Source of the DNA: Lutibacter sp.
Lineage (GTDB): Bacteria; Bacteroidota; Bacteroidia; Flavobacteriales; Flavobacteriaceae
Reading direction: 5' to 3'
DNA: 10,562 bases
NCBI GenBank assembly: GCA_004195315.1
Contig: SDWL01000036.1
Coordinates: 1 to 10,562, forward strand
Part shown: positions 1 to 6,997 of the stretch, piece after piece
Numbering within the stretch: the first letter of the stretch is position 1
Layout of the letters: each line of letters opens with the position of its first letter
Position numbers and translations under genes: made by a program
Notes under the pieces: model-generated
The model's database searches: none
Told to the model about the DNA's origin: nothing
The model's input: only the letters and a program-made list of their open reading frames with translations

Positions 1-19
1 AGATGTGTATAAGAGACAG
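1..19 (+). other. Nextera/Tn5 mosaic-end adapter (artefact)
   Basis: The bases AGATGTGTATAAGAGACAG are exactly the 19-bp engineered Tn5 mosaic end used in tagmentation libraries. They are not genomic. Read in frame they give the typical spurious N-terminus MCIRDR that contaminates many predicted proteins. Native sequence starts at base 20. Confidence 0.98.
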
Positions 20-32
20 ATATTTGTCGTTA

Positions 33-464
33 ATGCAAAAAAACAATCAAATAAAATCTTTGTTATTTTTAGGTGTATTCAGCTTACTCCTATTGCATCA
101 GGTATTCCCACATCTACATCATGAACATGCAGGAGTAAAAACAAGAATTGTTCATTCAGAAGATCATCATCATAATCATGATACTCCTGAAAAAGATGAT
201 AGTTCAAAAAATAATTTTATTGATTTCTTTTTGGGGATGCACGTACACGTATTTGTGTCTGACGAAATTCCAGTAACTCGAAACTTTGTAATTACTAAAA
301 AAGTTAATAAGAGATTTGATTTTAAGAGTTCTTTTTTAAACTACTTTGTTGTTAATAAAAATTATAAAGAGGTTGAAAGACCTTCAATTTATAATCCTCC
401 TAATAATTATTTTAATCCACACATTGCTAACCTCACATCACGAGGACCTCCAGTTTTAGTTTAA
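33..464 (+). CDS. Small His-rich membrane-anchored or secreted protein, function unknown
   Basis: I do not recognise a named family. The frame is open from base 3, but codons before base 20 are adapter, so the ATG at 33 is taken as start and gives 143 residues. The N-terminus has a short basic stretch (K3, K9) and a hydrophobic segment (about residues 10-26), so it looks like a signal peptide or single anchor. Histidine clusters follow directly: HLHHEH (27-32), HSEDHHHNHD (41-50) and HVH (70-72), 13 histidines in all, mixed with Asp and Glu. The last third is basic and aromatic with few histidines and ends in SRGPPVLV. It lies 88 bases upstream of a TolC-family gene of a metal efflux operon on the same strand, with no terminator between. 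I infer a periplasmic metal-binding or sensing accessory. A start upstream of the contig edge cannot be excluded, because no in-frame stop is visible between 20 and 33. Confidence 0.75.
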   Translation: MQKNNQIKSLLFLGVFSLLLLHQVFPHLHHEHAGVKTRIVHSEDHHHNHDTPEKDDSSKNNFIDFFLGMHVHVFVSDEIPVTRNFVITKKVNKRFDFKSSFLNYFVVNKNYKEVERPSIYNPPNNYFNPHIANLTSRGPPVLV

Positions 465-552
465 TCTTAAAGGAATTTATGCTATTGCAATACTAAAAAT
501 ATGCAGCAATATTCCATGTTTAAAAATTAGATTAAACCTAAAATAATATATA

Positions 553-1737
553 ATGATTAAAAATATTGTATTCGCTCTTTTCGGGTGCTTCATATTCATT
601 AGTGGTTTTGCACAAACCAATGAAATGGATAAGTTTCTTGCTGAAATTGAGCAGAATAACATCAAATTAAAAGCGTACAAATTTCACTTTGAAGGTGAAA
701 AGCTTAAAAATAAGAGTATTAATAATTTACCCGATCCTCAGTTTTCTGCGTATTATATGCCTTATGGTACAAATAGTACAGCAGAATACACGGAATTTCA
801 AATTTCACAATCTTTAGAATTTCCAACGATTTATGCCGCTAGGGGGAAATGGAATGATTTAAAAGAAAATCAGCTTGATACTGATTATGCTAAAATTAGG
901 CAGGAAGTACTACTTTCAGCTCAGAAATACTTTATAGAACTTTTTTCCTTGCAAAAGACAAAGAAAATTGAAGTTGTTAGACAAAGTCAAAGTGAGACCA
1001 TCTACAATCAGGTTTTAGAATTATTTAATAAAGAGCAGGTTGGTATTTTAGATTTGAATAAAGCAAAAATAGCTTGGGCACAAGAACAATTTGTTGTTGA
1101 GCAAATAGATATTGAAATTCAAAATATAATGTTATCACTTAAAAAATTAAACGGTGACAAACCATTAGATATTGATATTCAAATGCTTGAAGATTCCATT
1201 TTAATTATGGATTTTGAAACATTATGGCAAACGAAGTTAGACAAAGACCCAATACTAAAAGCGTTAAAAGGAAATAAAGAAACATCCTTACAACAAGTAT
1301 CTCTTGAAAAAAACAAAGTGTTGCCAAATTTAACTTTTGGCTATAATTACCAAGGAATTAAAGGTAATAATAATGCTGGTTTTTTTGGAGGTATTTCAAT
1401 TCCATTATGGAATAGTAAAAACAAAGTTAAAGCTGCTAAGGCAAATTATGAATATCAACAATCAAATGCTGTAGCAGAAACCACAACGCTTTACACATTA
1501 TATAATCAACAATATAATAAATATCAATTGTTACTAAAAAGGTATAAAGAATATCAGACCATTTTAAGTTCTTTAAATAGTGAAAAATTACTATTTAAAG
1601 CTTATATGTTAGGTGAGTTTTCATTTATGGAATATTATCTAGAACTGAATTTTTACCGGAATGCATCCAATATGTTACTTCAACTAGAAAAAGAACTTTT
1701 TAAGACGAAGGCAGAATTACTAAAACATCAATTATAA
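553..1737 (+). CDS. TolC-family outer-membrane efflux channel (CzcC/CusC-like role)
   Basis: The 394-residue product is the outer-membrane component of the tripartite pump encoded downstream. It starts with a Sec signal peptide (MIKNIVFALFGCFIFISGFA, likely cut before Q21). The mature part is mostly long amphipathic helices in two repeats, as in the OEP fold: about 25-200 and 225-390. Family-like landmarks are LPDPQFSAYYMP (59-70), at the usual position of the LPDP segment of metal-type channels, and the strand motif GGISIPLWNSKNK (279-291) of the second repeat. There is no lipobox, unlike CusC. Its length is close to that of other Bacteroidota TolC proteins in metal operons. It ends 11 bases before the His-rich lipoprotein gene, implying co-transcription. 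The 88-base gap before it contains only a palindromic decamer, TATTGCAATA (483-492), and no clear terminator. Confidence 0.92.
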   Translation: MIKNIVFALFGCFIFISGFAQTNEMDKFLAEIEQNNIKLKAYKFHFEGEKLKNKSINNLPDPQFSAYYMPYGTNSTAEYTEFQISQSLEFPTIYAARGKWNDLKENQLDTDYAKIRQEVLLSAQKYFIELFSLQKTKKIEVVRQSQSETIYNQVLELFNKEQVGILDLNKAKIAWAQEQFVVEQIDIEIQNIMLSLKKLNGDKPLDIDIQMLEDSILIMDFETLWQTKLDKDPILKALKGNKETSLQQVSLEKNKVLPNLTFGYNYQGIKGNNNAGFFGGISIPLWNSKNKVKAAKANYEYQQSNAVAETTTLYTLYNQQYNKYQLLLKRYKEYQTILSSLNSEKLLFKAYMLGEFSFMEYYLELNFYRNASNMLLQLEKELFKTKAELLKHQL

Positions 1738-1748
1738 AATATAAAATC

Positions 1749-2012
1749 ATGAAAATTTCAAAAATAATATTCGCAGTTGCAACAATTTCAATTTATTTAC
1801 TAGTTTCTTGCAAGGAAGCTCCTTCAAAAAAAGGTGATGAAACAGTTCCTACAACAGAAGAGCATGGTCATGAACACGGTAATGATGACAGCCATAAGCA
1901 TGAAGAAACTATTAAACAAGAGGAGTTTACAGTTGCGAAAGATACTTTAGATATAAAAGCAGAATCAGATACGCATAAGCACAACGATGGTAGTGATCAT
2001 AAAAGTCATTAA
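1749..2012 (+). CDS. Small His-rich lipoprotein of the metal efflux operon
   Basis: The 87-residue product has a lipoprotein signal peptide with lipobox LVSC (Cys21 lipidated). The mature part is almost wholly low-complexity, acidic and histidine-rich: EHGHEHGNDDSHKHEE (38-53) and a tail THKHNDGSDHKSH (75-87), nine histidines in all. No folded domain is evident. It sits between the outer-membrane channel and the adaptor, with gaps of 11 and 19 bases, so it is very probably part of the same transcript. The likely role, by inference from composition and context, is binding metal in the periplasm and feeding it to the pump, comparable in position to CusF but unrelated in sequence. Its last 13 residues resemble the region just after the lipid Cys of the next gene product (EDEHAHNDDGSH), which suggests a partial duplication or shared metal site. 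The gene is short but the signal peptide, lipobox and operon spacing support it. Confidence 0.85.
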   Translation: MKISKIIFAVATISIYLLVSCKEAPSKKGDETVPTTEEHGHEHGNDDSHKHEETIKQEEFTVAKDTLDIKAESDTHKHNDGSDHKSH

Positions 2013-2031
2013 TAAAATAAAATATAAACAG

Positions 2032-3540
2032 ATGAAATATTTAATTATAGTTCTTGCTTTTATAGCTATTTCCTGCAATACTAAGAAAGAAGATGAACAC
2101 GCACATAACGATGATGGGAGTCACTTAAATTCTGAAGAAATTCCGAGATTAAGTAACACCCTTTGGACAGATAAAACCGAATTATTTGTTGAATACCCTG
2201 CTTTAATAGCTGGTGAAGTAAGTAGGTTTGGAGCACATTTTACCATCTTAAACAATCATCAGCCAGTACGTGAAGGTTCGGTTACAATAAGTTTAATAAA
2301 AGACGGAAAAGGAATACGAAATATAGTTGAAGCACCTTCTTCTCCAGGGATTTTTAATCCTTCAATTCAACCAAAAGAAGCAGGGGTATATCAACTTATT
2401 TTTGAGGTTACAACACCTACTTTTAAAGATAAAATAGTTATTAAAGATGTAAAAGTATTTGCAAATTTAAGTGAAGCTAAAGAAGCTAATAGTTATGTTG
2501 AAGAAGAAGATGAAAGTATATCTTTTCTTAAAGAACAAGCTTGGAAGATAGAATTTCAAACTGCACCAGTTATGAATGGGCAAATTTACGATATCATAAA
2601 TACATCTGGTGTTTGGAAGCCTTCCCCAGGTTCAATTAAATCTCTTGTTGCTAATACCAATGGAGTAGTAGATTTCGCTTTAAAAAATCTTATCGAGGGT
2701 ACTAAGGTTAAAAAAGGGCAATTACTTATGAATTTAAGTAGCAAAGGTTTGAGTTCTAATAATTTAAATACAGAAATCACCAAGGCGAAAGTGAGTTTTG
2801 AACAAGCAAAATTAGAATATGATCGTAAAAAAGATCTTTTTGATTCTAAAATTATTCCTAAATCTGAATTTGAAAAAGTAGAAAGTAATTATTTGGTAGC
2901 AAAATCAAGTTATGAAACCCTTTCTTCTGGAGTTTCGGAAAGTGGAAAACAAATAAGAGCACCTTTTGATGGTTTTATTAAATCTATCAGTGTTTCTAAT
3001 GGCGACTATGTAGAACAAGGAGTTGCATTGATTTCTGTTGGAACATTTCAATCAAGAATGTTGGAATCACAAATAAGCCCATCATATGGACTTACTATTG
3101 ATAATGCACAAGGTATTTGGTATAAAACTAGTAATGATGAATGGGTAAATGCATATGAAGCAGGAGGCTCTATACTTTCTATAGGAAAAAATGTAGAACA
3201 TGAGAAACCATTTATTTCAGTATTTACAACCGTAAATAAAGAAGTAACTATGGCAGAAGGTAGCATTACCGAAGTTCAAATAGCAATGGGAGAATCTAAT
3301 CAAAATACAACGATTCCTGTAAATGCTTTACTTGAAGATTACGGAAGTTTTTCTACAATTGTACAATTAACAGGTGAGAGTTTTGAAAGAAGACTTATAA
3401 AAATTGGTAAGCGAAACGGTGAAAATGTTGAAGTATTACAAGGTTTAGAAGTAGGAGAAGTTGTTGTTACCAAAGGAGCTTATCAAGTTAAAATGGCTTC
3501 AATGTCTGGTTCAACACCTGCACATGGTCATGCACATTAA
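2032..3540 (+). CDS. czcB: Efflux RND periplasmic adaptor (CzcB/CusB-type membrane fusion protein), lipoprotein
   Basis: The 502-residue product links the RND pump to the outer-membrane channel. The frame is open from an ATG at 1987, but that lies inside the preceding gene. The ATG at 2032 is chosen because it begins a clean lipoprotein signal, MKYLIIVLAFIAISC (Cys15). Next comes a His/Asp-rich linker (EDEHAHNDDGSH, 20-31), then an extra beta-rich N-terminal domain (about 38-145) of the kind found in some metal-type adaptors. The adaptor core follows: first half of the barrel-sandwich (about 205-235), coiled-coil hairpin (about 245-300), second half around KQIRAPFDGFI (306-316), beta-barrel (about 340-430), and a membrane-proximal domain with GLEVGEVVVTKGAYQVK (471-487). 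It ends in HGHAH, another possible metal ligand set. The pump gene starts 11 bases later. Metal specificity is inferred only from the histidines and the pump family. Confidence 0.93.
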   Translation: MKYLIIVLAFIAISCNTKKEDEHAHNDDGSHLNSEEIPRLSNTLWTDKTELFVEYPALIAGEVSRFGAHFTILNNHQPVREGSVTISLIKDGKGIRNIVEAPSSPGIFNPSIQPKEAGVYQLIFEVTTPTFKDKIVIKDVKVFANLSEAKEANSYVEEEDESISFLKEQAWKIEFQTAPVMNGQIYDIINTSGVWKPSPGSIKSLVANTNGVVDFALKNLIEGTKVKKGQLLMNLSSKGLSSNNLNTEITKAKVSFEQAKLEYDRKKDLFDSKIIPKSEFEKVESNYLVAKSSYETLSSGVSESGKQIRAPFDGFIKSISVSNGDYVEQGVALISVGTFQSRMLESQISPSYGLTIDNAQGIWYKTSNDEWVNAYEAGGSILSIGKNVEHEKPFISVFTTVNKEVTMAEGSITEVQIAMGESNQNTTIPVNALLEDYGSFSTIVQLTGESFERRLIKIGKRNGENVEVLQGLEVGEVVVTKGAYQVKMASMSGSTPAHGHAH

Positions 3541-3551
3541 AAAAGAAGAAA

Positions 3552-6500
3552 ATGTTAAATAAAATATTATCAATTTCACTTAACAATAGGCTGCTTATTT
3601 TATTAAGTGCTGTTGCTTTAAGTGTTACGGGAATTTATTTTGCCCGTACCATGAATGTAGATGTGTTTCCAGATTTAACTGCACCTACGGTTACTATTTT
3701 AACCGAAGCGCACGGAATGGAGTCTGAAGAAGTAGAAAAGTTAGTTACATACCAATTAGAAACTGCATTAAATGGTTCACCTAATGTGAGAAGAATTCGT
3801 TCATCATCAGCGGCGGGTATTTCAATTGTTTGGGTAGAATTTGATTGGGGAACAGATATTTACCGAGCCCGGCAAATTGTAAATGAAAGAATTCCAATGG
3901 TACGTGAAAATTTACCAGAAGGAATAGGTTCACCTACAATGGCGCCAATTTCATCGATAATGGGAGAAGTTATGCTGTTAGGAATAACATCGGAGAAACT
4001 TTCACCAATGGAATTAAGAACCTTGTCTGATTGGAATATTAGACCTCGTATAAAAGCTATTAGTGGTATTGCAAATGTTGTAGTCACTGGTGGTGATTAC
4101 AAACAATATCAAGTTTTTGCGAATCCTGAAAAGATGAAACATTTTAATGTTAGTCTTAAAGAATTAGTAGAACATGTTAAAGAAGCCAATGTAAATGCAC
4201 CAGGTGGAATTATCAATCAATATGGAAATCAATACATTATTAAGGGTAGTGGTAGAGCATATGTTTTGGAAGACCTTGGAGAGGCTGTTTTAAAGCACGA
4301 AAAAGGGCAGACTATTAAAATAAAAGATGTTGCAACAGTTCAAATTGGTGCTTCAGATAAAATTGGAGATGCGTCTTTAAATACTTTACCAGCCGTAATT
4401 TTAACTATTTCAAAACAACCTGATGTAAATACATTAGAATTAACGAATCGTTTAGATGAAGCTATTGAAGATTTAAAAAAATCGCTACCTGAAGGTGTAG
4501 AAATAAAAAGTCATATTTTTAGACAGTCAGATTTTATTGAAGCTTCCATAAAAAATTTAAATGCAACCATACTTGAAGGGGCATTTTTTGTAGTTATCAT
4601 TCTCTTTATATTTTTAATGAACTGGCGAACAACATTTATATCATTATTAGCAATTCCAATTTCATTATTGGTTTCAATAATTGTACTTAAAATGTTAGGT
4701 TATACAATTAATACTATGAGTTTGGGGGGAATGGCTATTGCTATTGGAGCTTTAGTTGATGATGCCATTATTGATGTTGAAAATGTATATAAACGCTTGC
4801 GTGAAAATATTAGAAAACCCAAAAGTGAGCGTTTGTCAACATTAATTATTGTACGAGATGCTTCTATTGAAATACGAAGCTCTATCATAATAGCAACACT
4901 AATTATAATAGTATCATTTGTACCTCTTTTCTTTTTGGGTGGTATGGAAGGACGTTTATTGAAACCATTAGGGATTGCATTTGTAACTTCAGTATTAACC
5001 TCATTAGTTGTTGCGGTAACAGTAACGCCTATATTATGTTCGTATTTATTAAATGATGAAAAACTTATGAATAAAAGATCGGATGGAACACGTGTTGAAC
5101 GTTGGCTACAAAAATGGTATTTAAAGACGCTGGAAAGTGCCCTGAAAATTCCAAAAACTGTTATTGGAGCAACGGTGATTACTTTTTTTATCAGTATTTT
5201 TATTCTAACACAATTAGGAAGGAGTTTTTTACCTGAATTTAATGAAGGCTCTTTAGTTATTAGCGCTGTGGGTCCTCCAGCAATGTCATTGGAAGAAAGT
5301 AATAAAACAGGAAGATTAATAGAGCAATTATTATTAGAAATGCCTGAAGTTGAAGTTGTAACTAGGCGTACAGGAAGATCTGAACTTGATGAACACGCAC
5401 AAGGTGTTAATAGTGCAGAAATAGATGCTCCTTTTGTCTTAAAAGACAAAACAAAAGAGGAGTTTTTCGAAGAAGTTCGTAATAAATTGAGCGTTGCATC
5501 AGGCGTAAATATTACTTTGGGTCAACCTATTGCGCATCGTATAGATCATATGCTTTCTGGTACACGGGCAAATATTGCAATTAAAATCTTCGGTCCAGAT
5601 TTGCAACGTTTGTTTGAAGTAGGAAAAAGTATTGAACAAGGCATTAAAGATATTGATGGTTTGGCAGATGTGGCAGTAGATCAACAGATAGAAGTACCAC
5701 AAATTAGAATTAAACCAAAGCGTCAAATATTAGCTGCTTATGGAATGACTGTTGGCGACTTAATGGAACAGGTAGATATTGCCTTTGCAGGTGAAGAAGT
5801 TGGAGAAATCTATGAAGGACAACAATATTTTGATTTAGTTGTTAGATATGAAAAACAATTTAGAAATAGTATTGAAAGTATCAACACTGCGTTAATAAGT
5901 CTTCCAAGTGGTGGTCAAACTTCACTAGGTGAACTTGCAACCATAGAATCAGTTAGCAGTCCTAACTCAATTAACCGAGAAGATGTAGAGCGAAAAATTG
6001 TTGTGGCTGCAAATGTACAAGGACGTGATTTACGTGGTGCAGTGGAAGAAATAAAAAAAACTATTTCTAATAATGTATCAATACCTGAAGGATATAGAGT
6101 AGAATATGGTGGGCAGTTTGAAAGTGAATCAAAAGCATCACAATTACTATTAGTAACGGCAGTTATTGCGATAGGAATTATTTTTCTATTACTGTATTTC
6201 GAATTTAAAGATGTTCAGTTAGCATTTATAGTATTAATCAATTTACCATTGGCACTAATTGGTGGTATTTTGATTGTTTATTTTACATCAGGAATAATAA
6301 GCATTGCTGCTACCATAGGATTTATAAGTCTATTTGGTATTGCAACTCGTAATGGAATATTATTGATATCTAGATATGAAGATTTGAAGAAAGAAGGTAT
6401 AGCAGGGTTTGAACTCATTAAAAGAGGAGCTTTAGATAGGCTTAATCCAATTTTAATGACCGCCTTTACAACAGGTTTAGCATTAATACCACTAGCTTTA

Positions 6501-6638
6501 AAAGGAGGTGAACCAGGTAGTGAAATACAAAGTCCTATGGCTGTAGTTATTTTAGGAGGGTTGTTATCTGCTACAATTTTGAATCTTGTAGTAATTCCTT
6601 GTGTTTATCAATTAGTAATTCAAAAGCGAATTAAATAA
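3552..6638 (+). CDS. czcA: Heavy-metal efflux RND pump (CzcA/CusA family, HME-RND)
   Basis: The 1028-residue inner-membrane proton/metal antiporter is full length for the HME-RND family. TM1 is about 12-31, followed by the family start of the periplasmic domain (VDVFPDLTAPTV, 36-47). TM2-TM6 lie at about 338-500. TM4 carries AIGALVDDAIIDVEN (397-411), with D403, D404 and E410 as candidate proton-relay residues. TM7 is about 535-555. The second periplasmic domain contains FLPEFNEGSL (559-568), AMSLEES (577-583) and HRIDHMLSGTRA (662-673). TM8-TM12 lie at about 865-1022 and include RNGILLISRYEDL (933-945). It is the last gene of the operon and is followed by a strong terminator. The TM4 motif differs from the DFG...DGA pattern of classical CzcA and is nearer to the AIGAMVDAA pattern of CusA or to divalent HME5-type pumps. 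The substrate is therefore open; the surrounding His-rich proteins favour divalent cations. Confidence 0.96.
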   Translation: MLNKILSISLNNRLLILLSAVALSVTGIYFARTMNVDVFPDLTAPTVTILTEAHGMESEEVEKLVTYQLETALNGSPNVRRIRSSSAAGISIVWVEFDWGTDIYRARQIVNERIPMVRENLPEGIGSPTMAPISSIMGEVMLLGITSEKLSPMELRTLSDWNIRPRIKAISGIANVVVTGGDYKQYQVFANPEKMKHFNVSLKELVEHVKEANVNAPGGIINQYGNQYIIKGSGRAYVLEDLGEAVLKHEKGQTIKIKDVATVQIGASDKIGDASLNTLPAVILTISKQPDVNTLELTNRLDEAIEDLKKSLPEGVEIKSHIFRQSDFIEASIKNLNATILEGAFFVVIILFIFLMNWRTTFISLLAIPISLLVSIIVLKMLGYTINTMSLGGMAIAIGALVDDAIIDVENVYKRLRENIRKPKSERLSTLIIVRDASIEIRSSIIIATLIIIVSFVPLFFLGGMEGRLLKPLGIAFVTSVLTSLVVAVTVTPILCSYLLNDEKLMNKRSDGTRVERWLQKWYLKTLESALKIPKTVIGATVITFFISIFILTQLGRSFLPEFNEGSLVISAVGPPAMSLEESNKTGRLIEQLLLEMPEVEVVTRRTGRSELDEHAQGVNSAEIDAPFVLKDKTKEEFFEEVRNKLSVASGVNITLGQPIAHRIDHMLSGTRANIAIKIFGPDLQRLFEVGKSIEQGIKDIDGLADVAVDQQIEVPQIRIKPKRQILAAYGMTVGDLMEQVDIAFAGEEVGEIYEGQQYFDLVVRYEKQFRNSIESINTALISLPSGGQTSLGELATIESVSSPNSINREDVERKIVVAANVQGRDLRGAVEEIKKTISNNVSIPEGYRVEYGGQFESESKASQLLLVTAVIAIGIIFLLLYFEFKDVQLAFIVLINLPLALIGGILIVYFTSGIISIAATIGFISLFGIATRNGILLISRYEDLKKEGIAGFELIKRGALDRLNPILMTAFTTGLALIPLALKGGEPGSEIQSPMAVVILGGLLSATILNLVVIPCVYQLVIQKRIK

Positions 6639-6659
6639 AAAATACTACTTTGTAATTTT

Positions 6660-6698
6660 ATCCAGATGAAACTTGTTTTCATCTGGATTTTTTCTTTT
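6660..6698 (+). terminator. Rho-independent terminator of the metal efflux operon
   Basis: A perfect 12-bp stem, ATCCAGATGAAA (6660-6671) paired with TTTCATCTGGAT (6677-6688), encloses the 5-base loop CTTGT. It is followed by TTTTTT, a C and TTTT. It starts 21 bases after the stop codon of the RND pump gene, which is the expected place for ending that transcript. Confidence 0.92.
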
Positions 6699-6743
6699 AA
6701 ATAAACACCATAATTTGTATTATAATGTTAGCGTGAAGCCAGT

Positions 6744-6816
6744 CCTGAGCTTTTTGTCGAAGGGTTACTTTGCTTTGGCTAAAAGCAAAGTTTAACTTTT
6801 CATTTTATGAAAAGTT
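6744..6816. repeat. Palindromic intergenic element: two tandem hairpins, possible dispersed repeat
   Basis: Hairpin 1 is ACTTTGCTTT (6767-6776) with AAAGCAAAGT (6782-6791) and loop GGCTA. It extends to 13 pairs with a two-base bulge if GTT (6764-6766) pairs with AAC (6794-6796). Hairpin 2 is AACTTTTCAT (6794-6803) with ATGAAAAGTT (6807-6816) and loop TTT. The AAC at 6794-6796 is shared, so the extended form of hairpin 1 and full hairpin 2 exclude each other. Just upstream, CCTGAGC (6744-6750) and GTCGAAGGG (6756-6764) resemble the CCTGAGCTTGTCGAAGG motif found in repeats of many bacterial genomes, here interrupted by extra T residues. Whether it is repeated elsewhere in this genome cannot be seen. 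Confidence 0.5.
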
Positions 6817-6936
6817 TTATACCCAAAAGTTTCTTCTGCAATGTAAATGGAACACTTTTTATGCGATGACGTAGGAGGTAAGCATAATGTGTGTGGAATG
6901 GCTTGAATTCATATTACAATTTATTGTTTTAAAATA

Positions 6937-6966
6937 TTTTTGCGTCTTTTTTAATTTTTTGCGTCT
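6937..6966 (+). promoter_or_regulatory. Two direct copies of TTTTTGCGTCT upstream of sigZ
   Basis: TTTTTGCGTCTTTTTT occupies 6937-6952 and TTTTTTGCGTCT occupies 6955-6966, with the GCGTC cores 19 bases apart. The second copy ends 31 bases before the sigma factor start codon. A third copy lies before the serine acetyltransferase gene. The core contains CGTC, a common -10 element of ECF sigma promoters in other bacteria, so an autoregulated promoter or operator is possible but unproven. Confidence 0.4.
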
Positions 6967-6984
6967 ATAAATAAATTAAAGATT

Positions 6985-6992
6985 TATTTTTG
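6985..6992 (+). promoter_or_regulatory. Candidate Bacteroidota -7 box (TATTTTTG) for sigZ
   Basis: TATTTTTG matches the TAnnTTTG consensus of the main Bacteroidota sigma factor and ends 5 bases before the ATG at 6998. A TTG at 6959-6961 could serve as -33 element, but the 23-base spacer is long. Used this way, the transcript would be nearly leaderless. Another TATTTTTG occurs at 6935-6942 without a well-spaced TTG. In such T-rich DNA a chance match is quite possible. Confidence 0.3.
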
Positions 6993-6997
6993 CTACT

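Larger units (their letters stand above)
6639..6997. other. Intergenic region with terminator, tandem hairpins and upstream elements of sigZ
   Basis: These 359 bases hold no convincing protein gene. From left to right there is an intrinsic terminator (6660-6698), a slightly GC-richer stretch (about 6730-6780) with the split motif CCTGAGC...GTCGAAGGG, two adjacent perfect 10-bp hairpins (6767-6791 and 6794-6816), an imperfect hairpin (6852-6894) whose loop contains TAGGAGGTA, two copies of TTTTTGCGTCT (6937-6966), and a TAnnTTTG box just before the sigma gene. Confidence 0.8.

Noticed and set aside
471..515. Palindrome TATTGCAATA (483-492) and a bulged GGAA...TTCC hairpin as an operator or attenuator before the TolC gene
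   Set aside because: The decamer is AT-rich and occurs once; the wider hairpin needs a large bulge. Nothing else supports a regulatory role.
1987..2031. An earlier start for the adaptor gene at ATG 1987
   Set aside because: It lies inside the preceding lipoprotein gene and would place 15 hydrophilic and basic residues before a clear lipoprotein signal that begins at 2032.
4700..5449. A 249-codon open frame on the - strand
   Set aside because: It is antisense to the conserved RND pump coding region, its translation is low-complexity Ser/Ile/Thr-rich, and it shows no recognisable domain.
6887..6970. A 27-codon frame starting ATG 6887 after TAGGAGGTA
   Set aside because: Its product is a short hydrophobic string coded by T-rich DNA that overlaps the sigZ upstream elements. 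Shine-Dalgarno sites carry little weight in this group.
6639..6997. A tRNA, CRISPR array or riboswitch in the largest gap
   Set aside because: No cloverleaf, no regularly spaced repeats and no recognisable riboswitch core were seen; only simple hairpins and T-rich repeats are present.
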